Source: an uncultured Erythrobacter sp.
GTDB taxonomy: Bacteria > Pseudomonadota > Alphaproteobacteria > Sphingomonadales > Sphingomonadaceae
Assembly: GCA_947503275.1 (NCBI GenBank)
Contig: CANNCZ010000002.1
Location: 1,322,733 to 1,386,732, forward strand
DNA: 64,000 nt
Direction: 5' to 3'
Each line of letters begins with the position of its first letter. Positions within the stretch are counted from its first letter, which is position 1. Under the pieces are notes generated by a model. The model did not search any database. It worked only from the letters and a program-made list of their open reading frames with translations, and had not been told where the DNA came from. The translations under genes were made by a program, and so were the position numbers. Below are positions 51,389-59,312 of this stretch, piece after piece.

Positions 51389-51430
51389 GAAGGGGAGGTG
51401 AGCCGCGGTTCGTCTCCCCTTCTTCGTTTC
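51389..51430 (+). terminator. Terminator of OmpA-family gene
   Basis: GAAGGGGAG / CTCCCCTTC arms (51389-51397, 51414-51422), then TTCGTTTC. Confidence 0.75.
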
Positions 51431-51485
51431 ACATCAGTGGTTTGATATGATAAGAGCATTCCCGCAATGATGGGGGTGCAGAACC

Positions 51486-51647
51486 ATGTCACACGATGAC
51501 GAAGCGAATAAGCCATCCGAACAGGGGCGTCGCGACAGCGATCGCCGCAAATCTGATACGCCATATGATGGTCCTGAGCGGCGCAAACATCAGCGGCGCT
51601 CAACCGAAGATCGCAGGACAAAGCCGCGTTCTAAGGATGACCGCTAG
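51486..51647 (+). CDS. 53-residue highly charged small protein
   Basis: A short gene with ATG at 51486 preceded by GGGGG about nine bases ahead, ending TAG directly against the convergent riboflavin synthase stop. The product is almost entirely charged or polar and rich in Arg, Asp and Glu, with the repeat-like core DGPERRKHQRRSTEDRR. Similar short Arg-rich proteins occur in sphingomonads without known function. No membrane segment or signal peptide. Confidence 0.5.
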   Translation: MSHDDEANKPSEQGRRDSDRRKSDTPYDGPERRKHQRRSTEDRRTKPRSKDDR

Positions 51648-52271
51648 CTAGCCTGCAGCGGCCAGCCCCTGCATCCGTTTCAGATACCGCGCCAGCACGT
51701 CGATCTCCAGATTGATGTGGTCGCCTGTGGTGAGCGCGCCCAACGTCGTCACTTCGCCTGTATGCGGAATGATGTTGAGCATGAAGTCGCATGAGCCATC
51801 GGGCCGGTCGCGCACATCGTTGACTGTCAGTGACACGCCATCGACGGTGATCGAGCCTTTCTCCGCGATAAAGGGCGCCATTTCCGCGCGCGCGCGAATG
51901 GCGAGCCGCCAGCTGTCGCCGGATTGCTCCGCCAGGACGACTTCGCCGACCGCATCGACATGGCCGGTAACGATATGTCCGCCCAGCTCATCTCCGACGC
52001 GCAGAGATGGTTCGATGTTTAACCGCGCGCCCTGTGCCCACATATCGGGGCGGGTGCGGCTGACGCTCTCGGCGGAGACATCGACATCAAACCAAGCATC
52101 GCCCGCGCTGCCGCCGCGCTCGACCACTGTTAGGCACACGCCCGAACAGGCAATCGATGCACCAATATCGATCCGCGCAGGGTCAAGCGGCGCGTTTATG
52201 CGCAGCCGCAAATCGCCGCGCTGTTCCGCAGTGGTGATTGTGCCGATGGCGGTGACAATTCCGGTGAACAT
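51648..52271 (-). CDS. ribE: Riboflavin synthase, alpha chain
   Basis: A 207-residue riboflavin synthase made of two homologous lumazine-binding domains. The start MFTGIVTAIGTI is the family's invariant opening; CSGVCLTVVERG and the second-domain KGSITVDGVSLTVND are the paired ligand sites, and GHVDAVGEV is also conserved. It converts two lumazines to riboflavin. It lies 17 bp downstream of ribD on the same strand. Confidence 0.95.
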   Translation of the reverse strand: MFTGIVTAIGTITTAEQRGDLRLRINAPLDPARIDIGASIACSGVCLTVVERGGSAGDAWFDVDVSAESVSRTRPDMWAQGARLNIEPSLRVGDELGGHIVTGHVDAVGEVVLAEQSGDSWRLAIRARAEMAPFIAEKGSITVDGVSLTVNDVRDRPDGSCDFMLNIIPHTGEVTTLGALTTGDHINLEIDVLARYLKRMQGLAAAG

Positions 52272-52288
52272 GGTGTGAGTGCTTCCTT

Positions 52289-53236
52289 TTACCGCGTCCG
52301 CAGATACGCGGTGAATTCATCGCTGCCAAGCATGCGGCGCTCAGCCAATTTCCAGCGACCATGCGCATCGGCCAGATCAGTGAGACCCAGAGCGCCAAGC
52401 CCGCGCAAACCGTCCCCGACGACAATTGGCGCACGGTAGAGGTGGAGGGTGTCGACCATGTCCGCTTTGAGGAAACTCGCCGCTGTCTCAGCGCCGCCTT
52501 CAACATAGAGGTGTTGCACGCCATCAAGGTCGGCGATCTGCTCCAGCCGGTTGATAACCCGCACGCCATCCGGCGCGACGCCTCTGGTTAGGAGCACGCG
52601 ATGTGGGCTGCGTTGTTCGAGACCTGGCAGGCGAACGTCCAGCCGCGGCTTATCCGCGCGCCATGTGGCACCGCCAACGAGAATAGCATCATGCCTCGCC
52701 CTGTGCGCATGGACATGGGCGCGGGCTGCCTCACCGGTGATCCATTGACTTGATCCGTCGCAAAGCGCGATGCACCCATCCAAACTGACCGCGAGTTTTA
52801 GCGTGATATGTGGACGCCCGTGTTCGGCTCTTGTCAGATAGCCCGCTAAACTGACCCGCGAAGCCGTATCATTCAGGACATCGACTGAGATCCCCTCGCG
52901 AGCAATCCGGCGCGCGCCATTGCCAGCGGTGCGCGGATCGGGGTCGGGTTGCCCGATAACCACCCGCGATGGACGCGCGGAAATGACTAGATCGGTGCAC
53001 GCTGGGCCGCGTTGCGATTCGTGCGCACATGGCTCCAACGTGACATAAAGAATGGCGCCTTTGGCTCCGCCATCGCCCATGCCTCCCAGAGCGACAGCCT
53101 CGGCATGAGGTCGCCCGCCAGCTTGAGTCCAACCGCGCGCGATTACGCGGCCCTCTTCGACCAGCATCGCTGCGACACCCGGATTGGGCCGGGACATGGG
53201 ACGTGCGCGCGCCGCGAGACGCGCAGTGGCGGCCAT
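52289..53236 (-). CDS. ribD: Bifunctional riboflavin deaminase/reductase RibD
   Basis: A 315-residue two-domain enzyme. The N-terminal deaminase has zinc ligands in GRPHAEAVAL and LEPCAHESQRGPACTD. The C-terminal reductase includes ITLKLAVSLDGCIA and LYVEGGAETAASFL for NADPH and substrate binding. It catalyses the second and third steps of the riboflavin pathway, and is in operon with ribE. The N-terminus MAATARLAARA replaces the usual FMxxALxLA, so the first helix looks shortened. Confidence 0.93.
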   Translation of the reverse strand: MAATARLAARARPMSRPNPGVAAMLVEEGRVIARGWTQAGGRPHAEAVALGGMGDGGAKGAILYVTLEPCAHESQRGPACTDLVISARPSRVVIGQPDPDPRTAGNGARRIAREGISVDVLNDTASRVSLAGYLTRAEHGRPHITLKLAVSLDGCIALCDGSSQWITGEAARAHVHAHRARHDAILVGGATWRADKPRLDVRLPGLEQRSPHRVLLTRGVAPDGVRVINRLEQIADLDGVQHLYVEGGAETAASFLKADMVDTLHLYRAPIVVGDGLRGLGALGLTDLADAHGRWKLAERRMLGSDEFTAYLRTR

Positions 53237-53268
53237 CCATTCAAAGTCAGTTGTAGGCGCGGGCGTGC

Positions 53269-53757
53269 CTATGGCGCGGGGCTTTCCGCTTCGGTGGTTT
53301 CAGGCGCATCCTCGCCATCACCTTCACCGTTGCGTCCAAACATCTCAGCCCGGCGTGCCTCTTCGGCGGCTTCGTCAGCAGCGCGGCTCTCATCGGCGCG
53401 GCGTTCGATTTCCTCGACATCCATACCAATGCCAGCGCCCAATGCCTTGTAGATGTCCCGCTTTCGCTGGGCGAGGTCGGCATCGGCCTGATTGCGCAGG
53501 TCCTTCACCTCTTGATTTTCGATGTTGGACGCAATGATTTCCTCATCGCTGCGAGCTTCATCAAGGGTGGTGATATACGTGATCTGCGGCTTTTCGGTCG
53601 CGCTGTAAAACGTCTCACCCGACAGCCAGTAAAAGATCACGAAAAACGGGATCGTCGATGCCAGTAAGATCGGCACGCGATAGGGATTGGGCTTCCGGAA
53701 TTCGTTCCAGAAGTCGAGAATGCCCGGCTTGGGATTAAAGCGCGATTTGGACAACAT
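53269..53757 (-). CDS. Membrane-anchored protein of unknown function
   Basis: A 162-residue protein with one membrane helix (PILLASTIPFFVIFYWLS) near the N-terminus and a charged, helical C-terminal part (DLRNQADADLAQRKRDIYKALG), ending in an acidic Glu/Asp/Pro tail. The N-in, C-out layout suits a periplasmic or inner-membrane coiled protein. It lies 32 bp upstream of ribD and may be cotranscribed. Similar genes occur near ribD in related genomes; function unknown. Confidence 0.6.
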   Translation of the reverse strand: MLSKSRFNPKPGILDFWNEFRKPNPYRVPILLASTIPFFVIFYWLSGETFYSATEKPQITYITTLDEARSDEEIIASNIENQEVKDLRNQADADLAQRKRDIYKALGAGIGMDVEEIERRADESRAADEAAEEARRAEMFGRNGEGDGEDAPETTEAESPAP

Positions 53758-53816
53758 TTGGGGAATATAGGGTGTGCGTTGGCGCTAGGCTAGGTGGGAA
53801 TTTGCGCGCGAGTACA

Positions 53817-54539
53817 TCAGCCAAAGCTCGCATACAGGCTGCGCCCTTGCTCTTTTAACCAGCGATCTGCGTGCTTGATGTTGTCGTCATAAATATCGCC
53901 TAAAAGAGCATAAAATGCCGGACTATGGTCAAAATGGACGAGATGCGCGACTTCGTGGGCGACGACAGAGCGACGGACGAAGTCGGGGGCCTGAACCAAC
54001 CTCCAATTGAGCCGAATGCGCGATTTTTCCGAGCAGCTTCCCCATCGCCTTTGTGCCCGTGACAGGGCAACGGGCACTGGCGATAAAGCAGCCGCGCTGG
54101 TGTAATCGACCATATCGCTTTCAAACAGCGACAAAGCCTCCCGCTCCAACCAGCGTTGCAGCCGCGCCTCAAACCCCGCTTTCGGCCCACCTAGGCGTAC
54201 CGTGTCGCCAGACAACACCGGGCGGCGCGGGGCTTTCTCATCCCACTCAATCCGCAAAACCTCTCCGCGATAAAGCACTTCGCTATCCGGCCCCGGCGCG
54301 GTCCGGGCTGGAATTTTGGCATATTGTTCGCACAGCCAATCTCGGCGTGCATTGGCAAAGGCAATAGCCTCATTCCCCTGCGCCCATCGCGGCAGGGTGA
54401 TGCGCACTTCGCTGCCATCGGGGGCCATGCGCAGGGTCATCCGCTTGGCCGTGTTGTGACGGCGCAGATTGATGGGGACGGCGGTGCCGTTGAGGTCGAT
54501 CTCAGGATCGGCGCTGGCGCGTTTGAGCCAGTCGATCAC
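53817..54539 (-). CDS. YgjP-like M48 metallopeptidase
   Basis: A 240-residue protein of the YgjP/DUF45 metallopeptidase family. The zinc motif is VVAHEVAHLVHFDHSPAFY (HEVAH plus a downstream His). The preceding segment KSRIRLNWRLVQAPDFV is typical. It is likely a soluble protein without signal peptide. Its ATG overlaps the stop of the YcgN-family gene, so it is translationally coupled to it. Substrate unknown. Confidence 0.82.
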   Translation of the reverse strand: MIDWLKRASADPEIDLNGTAVPINLRRHNTAKRMTLRMAPDGSEVRITLPRWAQGNEAIAFANARRDWLCEQYAKIPARTAPGPDSEVLYRGEVLRIEWDEKAPRRPVLSGDTVRLGGPKAGFEARLQRWLEREALSLFESDMVDYTSAAALSPVPVALSRAQRRWGSCSEKSRIRLNWRLVQAPDFVRRSVVAHEVAHLVHFDHSPAFYALLGDIYDDNIKHADRWLKEQGRSLYASFG

Positions 54540-55024
54540 ACCTCATCCTCCCCTATCCGAAAGCCCATCGTCGCAGGCTGCCGCGGCGGGGACCATTCGA
54601 CGATGTGATGATCCAGCGGCCCGGCATCATTCTCACTGATCACGCGGCCCGCGACGGAAACGCCCGCCTGCTTCACCGTCTCCTGGTCGCCGCTAATCAA
54701 ATAGTGCCAGCTGTGCAAAGGACGTCCATCTGCGCGGAGGCGATACGCGCAGGTCGTGGGCAGCCATGGCACATCCTCCACAATCGCAAGCGTCAGCCTC
54801 AGACAGTCGGGCACGAACGCTTTGCGGTTGCGATAATCGGTGCAGGCTGCGGTGCCGGTATCGAGCAACTTACAGGCCACATTTGTGTCCGCGATCAGGC
54901 CCGTATCCTCATCCTCAATCTTATGCAGACAGCACCGACCACAACCATCGCAGAGCGCTTCCCATTCTGCGCGGGTCAGCTGCGCCAGTGGCAGCTCCCA
55001 GAATTTGTCCCTCAATTCACCCAT
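54536..55024 (-). CDS. YcgN-family cysteine-cluster protein
   Basis: A 162-residue UPF0260/YcgN protein. Conserved cysteines occur in LCDGCGRCCLHK, ACKLLDTGTAACTDYRNR and PTTCAYRL, forming a likely metal site; SWHYLISGDQETV is a family signature. It overlaps the downstream metallopeptidase by 4 bp and begins within the last 13 bases of the upstream SCO gene, so all three form one operon. Function of the family is not established. Confidence 0.85.
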   Translation of the reverse strand: MGELRDKFWELPLAQLTRAEWEALCDGCGRCCLHKIEDEDTGLIADTNVACKLLDTGTAACTDYRNRKAFVPDCLRLTLAIVEDVPWLPTTCAYRLRADGRPLHSWHYLISGDQETVKQAGVSVAGRVISENDAGPLDHHIVEWSPPRQPATMGFRIGEDEV

Positions 55025-55623
55025 TTGGCCAGCTCAGCGGTGACCGCATCGGCCCCTTCGTCTTTGGGCAGGGTGGCGAGCGGTTCGCCATCGGGTCCGA
55101 ACAAGTAGGATATGTCCGAATGGTTCATCAAATACCCGCCATTTTCGGTGACCTCTCCCTTTGAGTAGAAAACCTTAAAGGCATCGGCAGCGGCCGCGAT
55201 TTGCTCAGGCGTTCCGGTCAGTCCGATAAGGTCTTCGGAGAATGCCGCGGCGAACTCCCCAACGACCTCCTGCGTGTCGCGTTCGGGATCAATGGTGATG
55301 AAAATCGGCGCGATTTTGGCGGCCAGTTCCGGTTCGGCCTCGGCGAATTGGTTGAGGCCCTGGATCGTGCGCTGCACATCGGTGGGGCACACATCGGGGC
55401 AATAGGCATAGCCGAAATAGACGATGCGATATTGGCCCACAAAATCGGCCCAGCGCACCGTTTCGCCCGCGCTATTGGTCAATTCAAATGGACCGCCAAT
55501 GGTCGCGCCGGCCAGCGGCGGCTCACCATGATCAATTTCGGCCTCCCCACAGGCCGACAGCATCAGCAAAGCGGGCAGGGCAAAAGCGGCGAGTTTGCGG
55601 TAAGGCATGGCGATGCGGTTCAT
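55012..55623 (-). CDS. SCO1/SenC family copper chaperone lipoprotein
   Basis: A 203-residue thioredoxin-fold lipoprotein; the lipobox is LLMLSACGEA. The copper motif CPDVCP follows YFGYAY, and the third ligand is probably the His in LMNHSDISYLFGP. SCO proteins help assemble the CuA site of cytochrome c oxidase. FITIDPERDTQEVVG is also typical. It is first gene of the operon with the YcgN and YgjP-like genes, and divergent from the ankyrin gene. Confidence 0.88.
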   Translation of the reverse strand: MNRIAMPYRKLAAFALPALLMLSACGEAEIDHGEPPLAGATIGGPFELTNSAGETVRWADFVGQYRIVYFGYAYCPDVCPTDVQRTIQGLNQFAEAEPELAAKIAPIFITIDPERDTQEVVGEFAAAFSEDLIGLTGTPEQIAAAADAFKVFYSKGEVTENGGYLMNHSDISYLFGPDGEPLATLPKDEGADAVTAELAKWVN

Positions 55624-55728
55624 GGTCTGCTAATTGCGTCCTTGCGATGACACCCTATCTGGGGTGTTCATTCAATAATTGTCTTGCAGGCAAATTGTGT
55701 CTGACAGGAAAAGCGAAAGGTTCAAAGC

Positions 55729-56373
55729 GTGGGGTCCACTGTTTTGCGCAAATTAGGTCTTATCAAAGCGTTTGCCACTGTTTTTGCTGCAATGGGGTTT
55801 GCCTTTGCTGCATTCAGCCCCGCTGCCGCTCAACTGTATTCCGAAGGGTATCAATTCCTTGAGGCGGTTAAAGAGCGCGATGGCGATGTCGCCACCGAAA
55901 TGTTGAGCAAGCCTGGTTCGCAAGTCGTCAACACGCGCGATATCACGACCGGTGATACCGGTCTGCATGTGGTGACCGCGCGGCGCGATGTGCTGTGGGT
56001 CCGCTTTCTCCTGCAACGCGGGGCCAATCCGAATATCCGCAACAATGAAGGGGTTACACCGCTGCAATTGGCAACGCGGTTGGGCTTTCTTGAAGGGGCC
56101 GAGGAGCTTTTGAAAAAGGGCGCTCAAGTCAATGTTGCAGATAGTCAGGGTGAGACGCCCCTGATGGCGGCAGTGCATCAACGCAATGTCGCGCTGGTTC
56201 GCAAACTGCTCGAAGAGGGCGCGGATCCTGATCGCAATGACAATTCAGGCCGCTCAGCGCGCGACTATCTGGAATTGATGACCGGCAACACATTGCTGGT
56301 GCGGGAATTCGCAGCCGCGGACGCCAATCGCACCGAAACGGGAACCGGACCACAATATGGACCGTCTTTCTAA
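55729..56373 (+). CDS. Secreted ankyrin-repeat protein
   Basis: A 214-residue protein with a GTG start (GAAAGG eight bases ahead), a signal peptide ending SPAAAQ and about four ankyrin repeats between residues 45 and 175 (TGLHVVTARRDVLWVRFLLQ, GVTPLQLATRLGFLEGAEEL, GETPLMAAVHQRNVALVRKL). These mediate protein contacts. The C-terminal tail is short and polar. It is 2 bp from the COQ9 gene, suggesting cotranscription. The partner is unknown. Confidence 0.82.
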   Translation: MGSTVLRKLGLIKAFATVFAAMGFAFAAFSPAAAQLYSEGYQFLEAVKERDGDVATEMLSKPGSQVVNTRDITTGDTGLHVVTARRDVLWVRFLLQRGANPNIRNNEGVTPLQLATRLGFLEGAEELLKKGAQVNVADSQGETPLMAAVHQRNVALVRKLLEEGADPDRNDNSGRSARDYLELMTGNTLLVREFAAADANRTETGTGPQYGPSF

Positions 56374-56375
56374 CT

Positions 56376-57056
56376 ATGACTGACACGACATCACCTGATT
56401 ATGCCGACATGACGCTTGATGAGCTGCGCGTCGCACTGGCTCCCGACATTGCCGCCTCGGCTATTTTCGATGGTTGGAATGAAACCGCGTTGGTCGCGGC
56501 CGCTGAGATGGCGGGCGTTGATGTGGATGTCGCAAAGCTCGCATTTCCCAGTAATGGGCGAGCGATGGACATGATTGAGGCGTGGATCACTTCGGTGGAT
56601 CAGGCGATGGAAGCGGAATGGCCGCAAGAACGTTTGGCCGAGCTGAAAATCCGTGAACGCATCCGGGTGCTGGTCGCATTCCGATTGGATGCGGTGGAGC
56701 ATATTGACGAGGCCGTGCGCCGGGCAATGGCGATCATGGCGATGCCGCAAAATGCGGCGCGTTCGATGCAATTGGGTTGGCGTTCTGCGGACATTATGTG
56801 GCGGCTCGCAGGCGATACTGCAACCGATTACAACCACTATACAAAGCGTGCGATTTTAGCGGGCATCTACTCGGCGACGCTGGCGTTCTTTGTGAACGAT
56901 GACAGCGAAGGTAAGGCAAAGAGCCACGAGTTTCTGGGCCGGCGCATTGATGGCGTGATGCGGTTTGAGAAGTTCAAGCATCAACTGACCAGCCGCGACG
57001 TTGAATTGCCCAGCCTTACACGCTTTCTTGGGCGGCTGCGTTACCCGTCTAGGTAA
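56376..57056 (+). CDS. COQ9-family ubiquinone biosynthesis protein
   Basis: A 226-residue TetR-fold lipid-binding protein of the COQ9 family. Recognisable are KIRERIRVLVAFRLD, RRAMAIMAMPQNAARSMQLG and the hydrophobic WRLAGDTATDYNHYTKRAIL, which in family members forms the lipid pocket. In eukaryotes COQ9 presents ubiquinone intermediates to COQ7; bacterial members of this kind are assumed to do likewise. It follows the ankyrin gene by 2 bp. Confidence 0.85.
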   Translation: MTDTTSPDYADMTLDELRVALAPDIAASAIFDGWNETALVAAAEMAGVDVDVAKLAFPSNGRAMDMIEAWITSVDQAMEAEWPQERLAELKIRERIRVLVAFRLDAVEHIDEAVRRAMAIMAMPQNAARSMQLGWRSADIMWRLAGDTATDYNHYTKRAILAGIYSATLAFFVNDDSEGKAKSHEFLGRRIDGVMRFEKFKHQLTSRDVELPSLTRFLGRLRYPSR

Positions 57057-57182
57057 GAAACTATCGCAAGAGTGGATAGTGTTGAGGGGTTGAGTCGCCT
57101 CTCCTGTCTGCCTGTCCTAAAACATATAAGAGAATCGCAGCTTTGTTGCGCTGTGTGTGTTTACGACGAGAAGGACAATTCG

Positions 57183-57719
57183 ATGGCGGGTTCGCTTAAC
57201 AAGGTCATGTTGATCGGCAATCTTGGGGCAGATCCCGAAATCCGGTCTTTCCAAAATGGTGGCCGCGTGGCCAATCTGCGCATCGCTACATCCGAAAACT
57301 GGAAAGACAAAAACACCGGTGAACGCCGTGAGAGAACGGAATGGCACACCGTTGCGATCTTTTCGGAAGGGCTCGTCAACGTCGTCGAACGCTATGTGAA
57401 AAAGGGCAGCAAGGTCTTCATCGAAGGCAAGCTGCAAACCCGCAAATGGCAAGATCAAAGCGGCAATGACCGCTACAGCACCGAAGTCGTGATTCAAGGT
57501 CTCGGCGGCACGCTCACCATGCTTGATGGGCGTGGTGATGGCGGTGGCGGCCAAGGCGGCGGTGGCGGCTATGGCGGCGGCGGCAACCAAGGTGGAGGCG
57601 GCTCCGGCGGGGGCAGCTGGAACCAAGGCGGCGGCTCTGGCGGTGGCGGTAATGCTGGTGGCCAAGGCGGCGGCGCAGGTGGCGGCTATGATGATCTGGA
57701 CGATGATATCCCGTTTTGA
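57183..57719 (+). CDS. ssb: Single-stranded DNA-binding protein
   Basis: A 178-residue SSB. The start [15 protein letters not shown] is the standard opening; the longer frame upstream is rejected. The OB-fold runs to about residue 112 ([13 protein letters not shown]). A Gly-rich linker, almost exclusively Gly with Gln, Asn and Ser, follows and gives strong low-complexity DNA. The acidic tip DDDIPF is present, so it can recruit partner proteins. It has its own promoter, some 60 bp after the COQ9 stop to start of the leader. Confidence 0.96.
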   Translation: MAGSLNKVMLIGNLGADPEIRSFQNGGRVANLRIATSENWKDKNTGERRERTEWHTVAIFSEGLVNVVERYVKKGSKVFIEGKLQTRKWQDQSGNDRYSTEVVIQGLGGTLTMLDGRGDGGGGQGGGGGYGGGGNQGGGGSGGGSWNQGGGSGGGGNAGGQGGGAGGGYDDLDDDIPF

Positions 57720-57755
57720 TCGGATCGCCTCAGTCGGCAACGCTCGCTGATGGGC

Positions 57756-57790
57756 GTGGTAAAATTCTGTTATCTTACAGGAATTTACAC
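57756..57790. promoter_or_regulatory. Imperfect inverted repeat upstream of RiPP-like precursor
   Basis: TAAAATTCTGT (57760-57770) and ACAGGAATTTA (57777-57787) around TATCTT, flanked by GTG and CAC. It lies about 100 bp before the precursor ATG; operator or leader hairpin. Confidence 0.35.
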
Positions 57791-57885
57791 GCCTGCGCCC
57801 TGTTAGGCTGGGCCGGCTAAGCTATCATTCTGCTCTGCTTCATGCTATTCAACCTTTGGGGGCAACCATAGGTTAGGATGGACCC

Positions 57886-58041
57886 ATGACTGCAGAACTG
57901 AAAAGCTGGACAACCAGCAATGTCGCGAAAGCAAGCTACCAATCCCCGCGGCTCGTATCCTTTGGATCGGTTCGCAATCTGACTGGCGGAAGCGCCAACA
58001 GGGGTAGCGATGGTGCATTAGGGATGACCATGAACCCGTAA
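57886..58041 (+). CDS. Lasso-peptide-like RiPP precursor
   Basis: A 51-codon gene, ATG at 57886 with AGGATGG about seven bases ahead. The leader contains Y18-QS-P21-R-L23-VSF-G27-SVRNL-T33-G34, an exact fit to the lasso-peptide leader pattern YxxPxLxxxGxxxxxTx. Cleavage after Gly34 would give a 17-residue core, GSANRGSDGALGMTMNP, beginning with Gly and with Asp at position 8, the residues that form the macrolactam ring of lasso peptides. A strong terminator follows. The next gene is a methyltransferase with a PqqD-like tail, but no lasso B or C enzyme is in the window. So it is either an orphan lasso precursor or a related methylated RiPP. Confidence 0.62.
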   Translation: MTAELKSWTTSNVAKASYQSPRLVSFGSVRNLTGGSANRGSDGALGMTMNP

Positions 58042-58065
58042 TCTACCGGGAGCTTTGACAAAAAT

Positions 58066-58104
58066 GGCCTCGGGCACCGCGATGGTGTCTGAGGCCTTTT
58101 TTTT
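58066..58104 (+). terminator. Strong terminator after precursor gene
   Basis: GGCCTCGGGCACC pairs with GGTGTCTGAGGCC over a 5-base loop, followed by eight T residues. It makes the precursor monocistronic or attenuates the methyltransferase. Confidence 0.9.
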
Positions 58105-58183
58105 GTCTCCATTCGGTGCCAACAGGCGGTGTGGGGTGCAGCCGTGCCCAGTTCAATCACCGCCCGAAAAGGCAATCCGCTGA

Positions 58184-59305
58184 ATGGCCGATGCGCTCTC
58201 TGAACATATTCAATATTTGACGCTTCCGGGCCGTTCTGACCTCTATCGCGCGGCGATTACGTCTGAAATGGCAGAAGGCGCGCATGTGGTCGATCTGGGC
58301 TGCGGGGTCGGTGTGCTCGGGTTCTTCTGCCTCGAAGCGGGTGCGGCAAAGGTCTGGGGCATAGACCACAGCGACGCGATCCATTTGGCGAGCGAGGCGG
58401 CAGATCGCGCCGGTTTCGGCGAAAGCTATGAATGCATCGCCGACACATCATTCCGGGTGACATTGCCGCAAGCCGCCGATCTGATCATCTGCGATCATGT
58501 CGGGTTCTTCGGGTTCGACTACGGCATCATCGCGATGCTCGCTGATGCGCGGGCGCGAATGCTCGCACCGGGCGGGGTGATCATGCCGAAAGCGATTGAT
58601 TTGATGGTCGCGGCTGTGTCCTCGGAAAAATGCTCCGCGCTTGCTGGACGCTGGACTAACGAGGCGGTGCCTGAGCATTTCCATTGGTTGGAGGAATATC
58701 AACGCAATTCGCGCCACGCCTATGACTTTACACTCAGTGAGTTGATCTCACCCGCCAGCACAATTGGTCACGTTGCGTTCGATGCGGACACGCCGGAAAA
58801 CTTCTCATTTGAGACAGTGTTGGAAATTGCGGAGGATGGTGAATTCCATGGGCTTGCCGGGTGGTTTGATTGCCATTTGGGCGGCGTCGTGCGGATGACG
58901 AATTCGCCGTTATCCGATGCCAGTATCAAGCGCTCTCAAGCGTTCCTGCCGGTCAAGCAAGCCTTTAGCGTCAAGCAAGGCGACACGATCCCTGTCACCC
59001 TGAGGTTTGCGGATGATGGGACTATGATTACGTGGTCAGTAACGCCGCCGGGTGGCGCGCGCAAACAGACCCTCTCGACATGGCGCAGCACGATCCTGCG
59101 CCCAGAGAATCGGCTGGAGCAATCGGGTGAACCGCTCACACTAAGCCGCCGGGGCGAGGCGCGCGCCTTTGCTTTGGGACAGGTTAATGGTGAGCGCAGC
59201 AGCGCGGATATTGAGGAGTTGGTAATCGGGCAATTCCCCGACCTCTTCCCCACGAGAAGCGCAATCCATGAATTCGTGCGCAAGGCTCTGGCCAGCGACT
59301 GTTAA
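58184..59305 (+). CDS. PRMT-like methyltransferase with PqqD-like C-terminus
   Basis: A 373-residue SAM-dependent methyltransferase. The SAM site HVVDLGCGVGVLGFFC starts at about residue 34, then VWGIDHSDA; the segment ICDHVGFFGFDYGIIAML aligns with the double-Glu loop of protein arginine methyltransferases, though the acidic positions here are Asp. A PRMT-type beta-barrel follows. The last 60 or so residues (ARAFALGQVNGERSSADIEE, then LVIGQFPDLFPTRSAIHEFV) resemble the PqqD/RRE fold used by RiPP enzymes to bind leader peptides. It lies 142 bp after the lasso-like precursor, so peptide methylation is a plausible role; other substrates cannot be excluded. Confidence 0.7.
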   Translation: MADALSEHIQYLTLPGRSDLYRAAITSEMAEGAHVVDLGCGVGVLGFFCLEAGAAKVWGIDHSDAIHLASEAADRAGFGESYECIADTSFRVTLPQAADLIICDHVGFFGFDYGIIAMLADARARMLAPGGVIMPKAIDLMVAAVSSEKCSALAGRWTNEAVPEHFHWLEEYQRNSRHAYDFTLSELISPASTIGHVAFDADTPENFSFETVLEIAEDGEFHGLAGWFDCHLGGVVRMTNSPLSDASIKRSQAFLPVKQAFSVKQGDTIPVTLRFADDGTMITWSVTPPGGARKQTLSTWRSTILRPENRLEQSGEPLTLSRRGEARAFALGQVNGERSSADIEELVIGQFPDLFPTRSAIHEFVRKALASDC

Positions 59306-59312
59306 ACCGCCT

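Noticed and set aside
57520..57700. Dense GGC/GGT repeats, possible tandem repeat or CRISPR-like pattern
   Set aside because: It is the Gly-rich linker of ssb; periodicity follows codons.
58184..59305. Methyltransferase as ribosomal protein L11 methyltransferase
   Set aside because: The barrel and post-SAM motifs are PRMT-like, and the rplK gene is far away at 2 kb.
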